Below are positions 1-5,249 of a stretch of DNA of 5,598 nt, one piece after another. Made by a program: the position numbers and the translations under genes. The notes under the pieces were generated by a model. That model was not told the origin of the DNA, made no database searches, and worked only from the letters and a program-made list of their open reading frames with translations. Position 1 is the stretch's first letter; every line of letters starts with the position of its first letter. The stretch spans positions 1 to 5,598 of the forward strand of contig CAMKAR010000156.1 in NCBI GenBank assembly GCA_946410535.1, written 5' to 3'. The DNA comes from an uncultured Bacteroidales bacterium. GTDB taxonomy: Bacteria > Bacteroidota > Bacteroidia > Bacteroidales > F082.

Positions 1-3000
1 AAGACCAACCGCGACGAGGCGAAATTCTGTCGCTTCTGCGGTGAGAAGATAACCGTCGCCGACGAGATAGGCATCATCGGCAAGAAGTCTATGCAGGCCG
101 AGTTCGACAAGCTGACCAAGACGCTGAAAGTGGCCAAGCAACTCGCCTCGATGGGCAACCATGTTGGCCTCGATTGCCTCGTCATGGGCGATGCAGGCAC
201 GGGCAAACACTACATGGCCATGATCATCGCCGACATGATGGTCAAGGCAGGTCTTACCGACAAACCTGTCAAGGAAGTGGCCGCTTCGGAATGGAACGAG
301 TTTCTCGGCAAGTTCGACGAGAACATCTCCGCCTTGCAAAACGGGATATTGGTCATCAACAACGCCCAAAAACTGCTGTCCATCACCAAAGCCGACCGCG
401 TGGGCGAGCTTGATAAGCTGTTCGATAAGATGAAAAACGGCAAAGCCCCCATCGTCATCCTGAGCGGCGACATCAACGACATGACCAATTTCCTTGAGAA
501 TAACAAGGACGTGGCAGGACTTTTTGAGTTCCGTTTCCAGCTGGATTCCTTCTCCATCGACGACCTCGTCAGCCTGACTTCGGCCATGCTGAAGAAAGAG
601 AAACGCATGGACATTGCCGACGAGGCCTTGCCCAAGCTGCGGGCTCACTTCGCATGGTATATGCGGCAGAAAGAGCTGACCTACGTCAATGGTCGCCTCG
701 CCGAGAAAGTGGCCAACGATTTGTGCGTCAGTGCCAAATTGCGTGGCAGCGACACCATTGAAGCCGTTGACATTGAGGATGAAAAAACCTTCGTTCCCAA
801 GACAGAGGAACAAATTTTCAGGGAGTTGGACGGTTACATCGGCCTGCAAAGCGTTAAAGACGAAATCAGGGCCATCGTGAGCAACGTCAAGGAAAGAAGG
901 GAGAAAGGCATGACCGCGAAGCTGTTGAAAGACCATTACCTTTTCACGGGCAATCCGGGCACGGGCAAGACTACTTTTGCCCGCAAGTTTGGCGAAATCC
1001 TCAACGCCATCGGTGCCTTGCCCACCGGCCAGTTTGTGGAAATTTCGGGCAAGGACTTCATCGGGCAGTATTTGGGCGACACGGAGGCCAATGTGAAGAG
1101 CTATGTCAACAAGGCAATGGGCGGTGTGTTGTTTATCGACGAGGCTTATGCCTTAGGAAATACTACGCAAAGTAAGAGCGGAGGCAGCTATGGGATGGAT
1201 GCCATTAATACGCTCCTGAATTTGCTTGAAAACCGCAAAGGCGAATTTGTGTGCATCATGGCAGGCTACACCAAGGAAATGGGTGAGTTGGTAAGGATGA
1301 ACCCTGGCATCCCTTCACGCTGCAATGTGACGATTGAGTTCCCCGACTATTCGGCCCGCGAGCTGGAGCAACTCTTCCGTATGTACCTCAAACGCAACGA
1401 TGAGGACACCGTTTTCACCATCGACGCGAAAGCGGAGGAAATGCTCCCGAAAGTGTTCGACCGTATGTATCTTAAGCGTGGCGACACCTTTGGCAACGCC
1501 CGCGAGGTGCGCAACCTCTTTGATTTGGCATTGAAACGCCACCGTTTGCGTAAACAACAACCGGACTTCGTCGAAAACCAGTTCTCCTACGCCGACATCG
1601 TTGGCGAGGCCGACACGAAGGAAATCTCCGTCAGCGACGTGATGAAGGAACTCGATGGCTTTGTGGGCATGAAGTCGGTGAAAGATGCCATCCGCCGTAT
1701 CGCCCAGGAGATTGCCGTGCAGAAGCAACTGATCGAGATGGGGGAGGCACAGGAAGGACTCACCAAGTACAACTTCATCCTCACGGGCAATCCTGGTACG
1801 GGCAAGAGTACCGTGGCACGCATCTTCGGCAAGATTTTCAAGGCTCTGGGCGTGATCAGCACCGACAAGGTGACGGAGAAGGTGCCGAAAGACATCATCG
1901 GCCTCTATCTCAACGAGTCGGATAAACTTATGGACGCGGCCATAACAGAAGCTATGGGCGGTGTGCTCTTCCTCGATGAAGCCTACGACCTCGAACCGAT
2001 GGACGAGACAGGACGCAGCACCAGCTCGGAAGGCAAAAAGGCCGTGCAGACCCTCATGACGCGCATGGAGAACGAGGCGGGCAAGTTCGTGGTGGTTTGT
2101 GCAGGCTATCCCAAGCAAATGGCCACGTTCATGAACTCCAACCCCGGCCTGAAGCGGCGTTTTTCGCACACCATCCACATCGATGACTACACCGCCGAGG
2201 AACTTCTCGAAATCTACGAGAGGGCGGCAAAGGCCAAGAAATACAACTTCACCCTCGCCGACGACACCGTGCGCATGAAGGCACTCAACATGTTCCGCAA
2301 CATGGTCGCCATGAAAGACGACAAGTTCGGCAACGCAGGCGAGGCTATGAAAAAGGTGGCCGAGACCAAGACCAACATCAACAACCGCATCAGCAGCCTC
2401 CCGTTCGACCAATGGACACCCGAAGTGTTGCACACGGCTTTTTTGGAGGACATTCCCTTTGAGGAGCCGGAGAAGGTCTCGGTCGACGAATGTCTCGAGG
2501 AACTCAACCAACTCATCGGTCTTGGTGGTGTCAAGGCATCGCTCACGAAGCTCGCCCATACCATCAACAACGAGATTGAGAGTGCCCGCGTTGAGAACCG
2601 TTGCCCCGAGATTCCGCTCGGACACTATCTTTTCCTCGGCAATCCCGGCACGGGCAAGACCACGGTGGCTCGGCTCATGGGCAAGATACTCTATTCCATG
2701 GGCGCGTTGCCGTCGCCCAACGTCGTGGAGGTTGGAAAAGCTAATCTCGTCGGAAGATATGTGGGCGACACGGAGGCCATCACCTCGCACATGATTGACA
2801 GTGCCATGGGAGGCATACTTTTCATCGACGAGGCATATCAGCTCGCCTCCGACCAATTTGGCCGCAGTGCCCTCGAAACACTTGTGGCACGGCTTGAGAA
2901 CGACCGTGGCAAGTTCGTCTGCATTGCCGCCGGCTATTCCTTCGAGATGCAACAGTTCTTGGCCGAAAACAGCGGCTTCGAGTCGCGCTTTCCCAAACAG

Positions 3001-3282
3001 AACCGCATCGTGTTTGACGACTACTCGCCGCAAGAGCTTTTCGACATTTTCATGATTCATGCACGCAAGGGAGGCTACATCCTCGATGCGATGGCAGAGA
3101 ACGCGGTGCGCGGCAAGCTCACGATGATGTACAACACCCGAGGCCGCACTTTCGGCAACGGTCGCGAGGCCCGCAACCTCTTCGACGAAGTCAAGGGCAA
3201 CCTGGCCATGCGCCTCGCCGAAGAAGGCGGCGCGCCTACTGCGGAAGAACGTAAAACGATTAAAATGGAGGATGTGATATGA
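1..3282 (+). CDS. Zinc-ribbon, multi-module CbxX/CfqX-family AAA+ ATPase (5' end outside window)
   Basis: Large AAA+ ATPase, probably a cytoplasmic ATP-driven remodelling machine; its target is unknown. The frame is open to base 1, and 30 codons before the first Met (base 91) encode Cys-x2-Cys at 28-39, the second half of a zinc ribbon, so the true start lies upstream. Numbering from the Met at 91, four AAA-like modules follow. Module 1 (about 25-235) has GDAGTGKH (33-40) and a Walker B replaced by ILVINNAQ (86-93), so it is probably inactive. Module 2 (about 240-500) has GNPGTGKTT (287-295), FIDEAY, finger Arg410 and sensor-2 Arg471. Module 3 (about 515-785) has GNPGTGKST (566-574), FLDEAY (Asp629, Glu630) and Arg689/690, but GNAGEA where sensor 2 should be. 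Module 4 (about 797-1063) has GNPGTGKTT (850-858), FIDEAY (Asp913, Glu914), Arg966 and Arg1025. Modules 2-4 each begin with the family's L-x4-G-x3-VK segment. Relatives include SpoVK, EccA and CbbX, but nothing here points to Rubisco, sporulation or type VII secretion. The stop overlaps the next start. Confidence 0.93.
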   Translation, partial: KTNRDEAKFCRFCGEKITVADEIGIIGKKSMQAEFDKLTKTLKVAKQLASMGNHVGLDCLVMGDAGTGKHYMAMIIADMMVKAGLTDKPVKEVAASEWNEFLGKFDENISALQNGILVINNAQKLLSITKADRVGELDKLFDKMKNGKAPIVILSGDINDMTNFLENNKDVAGLFEFRFQLDSFSIDDLVSLTSAMLKKEKRMDIADEALPKLRAHFAWYMRQKELTYVNGRLAEKVANDLCVSAKLRGSDTIEAVDIEDEKTFVPKTEEQIFRELDGYIGLQSVKDEIRAIVSNVKERREKGMTAKLLKDHYLFTGNPGTGKTTFARKFGEILNAIGALPTGQFVEISGKDFIGQYLGDTEANVKSYVNKAMGGVLFIDEAYALGNTTQSKSGGSYGMDAINTLLNLLENRKGEFVCIMAGYTKEMGELVRMNPGIPSRCNVTIEFPDYSARELEQLFRMYLKRNDEDTVFTIDAKAEEMLPKVFDRMYLKRGDTFGNAREVRNLFDLALKRHRLRKQQPDFVENQFSYADIVGEADTKEISVSDVMKELDGFVGMKSVKDAIRRIAQEIAVQKQLIEMGEAQEGLTKYNFILTGNPGTGKSTVARIFGKIFKALGVISTDKVTEKVPKDIIGLYLNESDKLMDAAITEAMGGVLFLDEAYDLEPMDETGRSTSSEGKKAVQTLMTRMENEAGKFVVVCAGYPKQMATFMNSNPGLKRRFSHTIHIDDYTAEELLEIYERAAKAKKYNFTLADDTVRMKALNMFRNMVAMKDDKFGNAGEAMKKVAETKTNINNRISSLPFDQWTPEVLHTAFLEDIPFEEPEKVSVDECLEELNQLIGLGGVKASLTKLAHTINNEIESARVENRCPEIPLGHYLFLGNPGTGKTTVARLMGKILYSMGALPSPNVVEVGKANLVGRYVGDTEAITSHMIDSAMGGILFIDEAYQLASDQFGRSALETLVARLENDRGKFVCIAAGYSFEMQQFLAENSGFESRFPKQNRIVFDDYSPQELFDIFMIHARKGGYILDAMAENAVRGKLTMMYNTRGRTFGNGREARNLFDEVKGNLAMRLAEEGGAPTAEERKTIKMEDVI
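28..39 (+). other. Half zinc ribbon (Cys-x2-Cys) at the visible N-terminus of the AAA+ protein
   Basis: The codons at 28-39 read Cys-Arg-Phe-Cys, in the context A-K-F-C-R-F-C-G-E-K. This matches the second knuckle of a small bacterial zinc ribbon and resembles the A-F-C-D-Q-C-G knuckle of the neighbouring FHA protein. The first Cys pair should lie roughly 10-15 residues earlier, outside the window. The motif is seen; metal binding is inferred. Confidence 0.75.
91..795 (+). other. Degenerate AAA-like module 1 of the AAA+ protein
   Basis: This segment aligns by eye with the active CbxX-type modules that follow it. Walker A (187-210) is GDAGTGKH, with His in place of the Thr/Ser that coordinates magnesium. 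The Walker B position (346-369) reads ILVINNAQ where modules 2-4 have the FIDEAY type, so both acidic residues are Asn (358-363). The finger Arg found in module 2 as P-S-R is absent (A-G-L-F). A possible sensor-2 region (V-N-G-R) remains. It may still bind nucleotide through Lys39 but is unlikely to hydrolyse it, which would make it a structural or regulatory module. Confidence 0.75.
3267..3271 (+). promoter_or_regulatory. Shine-Dalgarno GGAGG for the FHA gene
   Basis: A perfect GGAGG lies inside the last codons of the AAA+ gene, 7 bases before the ATG at 3279. It supports that start and independent or coupled initiation there. The next junction has only a short AAGG at 3831-3834, and the one before 4597 has no visible purine-rich site, so those two starts probably rely on coupling. 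Confidence 0.6.
3279..3282 (+). other. ATGA stop/start overlap, AAA+ to FHA gene
   Basis: The ATG of the FHA gene (3279-3281) overlaps the TGA stop of the AAA+ gene (3280-3282). This is a classic termination-reinitiation junction and argues for co-translation from one mRNA. Confidence 0.9.
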
Positions 3283-3842
3283 TACAATGCCCCAGCTGTC
3301 GGGCCATGATTCCCGACGATAGCGCATTTTGCGACCAATGCGGCATCGAGCTGATGTGGTGCCCCGAGTGCAAACGCCCCAAACCCAACCGAGGACGCGA
3401 ATGCCCGGTGTGCGGCAGCGACCTCGTCCCGGGAAGGAAATACCTCAACGGCAGTGCCCAACAGCCGCAAGCAGTTCCCCAGCAACCACAAACAATTCCC
3501 CAGCAGCCGCAGCAGGACGGCGACACTCCCCAAGGCACGGCGATAAGTGGAGCGAATGTGCCAGCCGTACCGACCAAAATCGTCGGCAATGGCTGGGTGT
3601 TGCCATTGCGCGAAGGGCAGTTTGGGCGCACGTCGGGCATTTATCCCGAGTTCGCCTCGTGCAAATACATCTCTGGCAAGCACGGAATGTTCATGCGAAC
3701 TGCGGAAGGATGGATGGTCGTCGACAACGGCTCCACCAACGGCACTTTCATCAACGGCATGAGACTCACCGCCGGCGTTGGAGCACCGATACATATAGGT
3801 GATGAACTAACCATAGCAACCATAGATTTCAAGGTACAATGA
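3279..3842 (+). CDS. Double zinc-ribbon protein with C-terminal FHA domain
   Basis: Predicted cytoplasmic adaptor of 187 residues that binds phosphothreonine-containing partners. Two treble Cys-pair ribbons open the protein: Cys4/Cys7/Cys18/Cys21 and Cys28/Cys31/Cys42/Cys45. A Gln/Pro-rich linker with heptad-like repeats (about 60-80) and a Gly/Ala/Pro stretch to about 100 follow. The FHA domain spans about 103-187. It has the core residues Gly116-Arg117, Ser132-x2-His135 and the loop N-G-S-T-N-G-T-F-I-N-G at 150-160, all the canonical phosphothreonine-contact positions, and ends in the usual I-x-I-G-D strand (171-175). There is no signal peptide or membrane segment. The start is fixed by the ATGA overlap and a good GGAGG. 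The zinc ribbons resemble the half ribbon on the upstream ATPase, so both may dock on one partner. The adjacent PP2C gene suggests that its ligand is reversibly phosphorylated. The FHA call is secure; the ligand is unknown. Confidence 0.93.
   Translation: MIQCPSCRAMIPDDSAFCDQCGIELMWCPECKRPKPNRGRECPVCGSDLVPGRKYLNGSAQQPQAVPQQPQTIPQQPQQDGDTPQGTAISGANVPAVPTKIVGNGWVLPLREGQFGRTSGIYPEFASCKYISGKHGMFMRTAEGWMVVDNGSTNGTFINGMRLTAGVGAPIHIGDELTIATIDFKVQ
3459..3515 (+). repeat. 21-bp in-frame repeat encoding QQPQxxP linker units
   Basis: Two full units (3459-3479 and 3480-3500) and a partial third (3501-3512, then one more Gln codon) encode QQPQAVP, QQPQTIP and QQPQ-Q. Units 1 and 2 differ at five of 21 bases, three of them synonymous, so the peptide pattern is better kept than the DNA. 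It forms a flexible Pro/Gln linker between the zinc ribbons and the FHA domain. Confidence 0.8.
3839..3842 (+). other. ATGA stop/start overlap, FHA to PP2C gene
   Basis: The PP2C ATG (3839-3841) overlaps the FHA-gene TGA (3840-3842). Only a weak AAGG precedes it, so initiation is probably coupled to termination of the upstream gene. Confidence 0.9.
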
Positions 3843-4600
3843 AGATAGACATTCAAGCGATTAGCGACAAAGGAAGGGCGCGCGAAAACAATGAAGACGC
3901 CCTTTCCATAGGAGGTGTGTTTCTCCGCGACGATGCCATGAACCTCACTGTCGACGTGCAGGAAAACGCCGTCTTCTACCTGCTCGTCTCCGACGGCATG
4001 GGCGGCCATGAAAAAGGCGAGGAAGCCAGCGAGATCACTCTTGAAGAGTTGAAAGAACAGTTTGCAATGAACGAGATCAGACCCGACACGTTCAGCGACG
4101 ATATTAATGAGGCTGGCAAATACATATCGTACAAACTCAACAATGCGGCCTATGCCCAAGGACAAACGAAGCCTATGGGCTGCACCCTGACTGGTGTGGT
4201 GTGGCACTACGGCAAGATCTACCTCATCAACGCGGGCGACAGTCGCACCTACCGTTTCCGTGGCGGTATTCTGAGACAACTCACCACCGACCAAACCGTG
4301 CGAGGCATCACTGGTCATCCAGAGGCCAGCAAAGCCCTCCTCAACTGCATCGGCGGCGGACTCACTGGCAAGATCCTCAGCGATGATATCACCAGCAAAA
4401 TCGTCGAGGGCGACGTGATTTTGATTTGCTCCGACGGCCTCACAGACATGATTACCGACGACGAGATAGAAGCCTTGCTCAACGAAGGCATTACCGAACA
4501 AGGCATGGCTGACGGATTGGCCGAGCTACTGAAAGAAAAAGCCTGTGAAGCAGGTGGTTACGACAATGTTTCAGTCATTCTTGCAAATTGTAAACCATGA
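3839..4600 (+). CDS. PP2C-family Ser/Thr protein phosphatase
   Basis: Metal-dependent (Mn/Mg) phosphatase of the PP2C/PPM family, 253 residues and thus a single minimal catalytic domain with no membrane segment or extra module. Motifs in order: D-K-G-R-A-R-E-N-N-E-D (10-20) with the phosphate-contacting Arg and metal Asp20; V-S-D-G-M-G-G-H (50-57) with metal-ligand Asp52/Gly53; G-C-T-L-T (114-118); N-A-G-D-S-R (131-136); C-S-D-G-L-T-D (197-203) with metal Asp199; and G-G-Y-D-N-V-S (239-245) with metal Asp242. All expected catalytic acids are present, so it should be active. It most likely removes phosphate from Ser/Thr residues, including sites read by the FHA protein encoded just upstream, as in other bacterial kinase-PP2C-FHA modules. 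No kinase is visible in the window. The start is set by the ATGA overlap, and its stop overlaps the DUF1963 gene in the same way. Confidence 0.95.
   Translation: MKIDIQAISDKGRARENNEDALSIGGVFLRDDAMNLTVDVQENAVFYLLVSDGMGGHEKGEEASEITLEELKEQFAMNEIRPDTFSDDINEAGKYISYKLNNAAYAQGQTKPMGCTLTGVVWHYGKIYLINAGDSRTYRFRGGILRQLTTDQTVRGITGHPEASKALLNCIGGGLTGKILSDDITSKIVEGDVILICSDGLTDMITDDEIEALLNEGITEQGMADGLAELLKEKACEAGGYDNVSVILANCKP
4597..4600 (+). other. ATGA stop/start overlap, PP2C to DUF1963 gene
   Basis: The ATG at 4597-4599 overlaps the PP2C stop TGA at 4598-4600. No Shine-Dalgarno is visible upstream, which favours coupled translation and ties this gene to the cluster. Confidence 0.9.
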
Positions 4601-5226
4601 TTAAGATAACGACACAAAAAACCGACGCCGACCTGTTCGGCAAAAGCAAATGGTGGGGATTCCCCGACATGCCCGACTGCCTCGACTATCCCGAAGTGCC
4701 TGTCAACGACGATGGCGACGAATACGCCGACCCACTCACGTTCCTCTGCCAGATACGCTGCGACGAGATTGCGCCTTACGACAAAGAGAACCTGCTTCCG
4801 CACGAGGGGATGCTCTACTTCTTTGCCGCCTTGGACTATTTTTTGGGCAACCTTGATGCCATTTCGTCACCCGGCATGGGCGAATGGGAGGCACCTTATT
4901 TCAAAGTGCTTTATGCCCCCGACTGCAAGGAACTGCACACCCACAGAATCGTTTGTGAAGACGGATCGCCGTTCGGTTTGCCTGCCGAAAGCATCACGTT
5001 TACCTGCGAGTCGGAGCCGGAATACAACACACGGTTGCTTGGCGAGCCTTACATCGAAGATGTGCGTGAGGCCATGCCCGGAATGCTCTCGCTCCTGCAA
5101 ATCGACGAGAGCGACGACTGGAACCTGCGCTTCTATGACTGCGGGATGCTCAACTTCCTGATTTCCAAAGATGACCTGCTGAATCGTCGCTGGCAATACA
5201 CCAAGTGCTATCTGTTTTCGTTTTAA
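4597..5226 (+). CDS. DUF1963 (YwqG-like) family protein
   Basis: Soluble 209-residue protein recognised as DUF1963/YwqG-like; the family has no firmly established biochemical function. Supporting marks are the N-terminal L-F-G-K-S-K-W-W-G-F-P segment (13-23), the core P-L-T-F-L-C-Q-I strand (46-53) followed by L-P-H-E-G-M-L-Y-F-F (67-76), V-L-Y-A-P near 105, and the C-terminal half-repeat: L-L-Q-I-D-E-S-D-D-W with C-G-M-L-N-F-L-I-S-K-D-D-L. The last block resembles the family's G-x-L-Y-F-F-I-x3-D-L ending. No signal peptide or membrane helix is seen. The length is somewhat short for the family. It starts on the PP2C stop (ATGA) and ends five bases from the convergent recX stop, so it is the last gene of the cluster. 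Its place in a phospho-signalling operon suggests a substrate, effector or immunity-like role, but that is only inference. Confidence 0.85.
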   Translation: MIKITTQKTDADLFGKSKWWGFPDMPDCLDYPEVPVNDDGDEYADPLTFLCQIRCDEIAPYDKENLLPHEGMLYFFAALDYFLGNLDAISSPGMGEWEAPYFKVLYAPDCKELHTHRIVCEDGSPFGLPAESITFTCESEPEYNTRLLGEPYIEDVREAMPGMLSLLQIDESDDWNLRFYDCGMLNFLISKDDLLNRRWQYTKCYLFSF

Positions 5227-5249
5227 GGGGTTCAGAATTCCTTCAAAAC
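5220..5249. terminator. Weak hairpin spanning the convergent stops of the DUF1963 gene and recX
   Basis: GTTTTAAGG (5220-5228) can pair with CCTTCAAAAC (5240-5249), giving nine pairs with one bulged C and an 11-base loop. It covers both stop codons (5224-5226 plus, 5232-5234 minus) and could serve transcripts from both sides. The stem is AT-rich and no clear U-run follows on either strand, so intrinsic terminator function is doubtful. Confidence 0.2.

Noticed and set aside
91..93. ATG at 91 as the start of the AAA+ gene
   Set aside because: The frame is open to base 1 and the 30 codons before it contain a sensible zinc-ribbon knuckle. No Shine-Dalgarno stands before the ATG.
790..3279. Assignment as CbbX (Rubisco activase), SpoVK or EccA
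   Set aside because: The AAA modules belong to the same family, but the chain has four modules and a zinc ribbon, and no Rubisco, sporulation or ESX gene is nearby. The family name alone does not give the function.
1315..3327. 670-codon open frame on the minus strand, opposite the ATPase gene
   Set aside because: It lies in exact mirror register with the sense codons, and its translation is Val/His/Leu/Ala-rich without a recognisable domain. The sense strand has unmistakable Walker motifs. It is explained by avoidance of TTA, CTA and TCA.
3459..3515. Gln/Pro repeat as a CRISPR or DNA-level regulatory repeat
   Set aside because: It is in frame inside the FHA gene, has a 21-base period without spacers, and varies partly at synonymous sites, so it is a protein linker.
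3641..4501. 286-codon minus-strand open frame opposite the PP2C gene
   Set aside because: Same mirror register as the sense gene, which carries all PP2C motifs; no domain or start signal supports the antisense frame.
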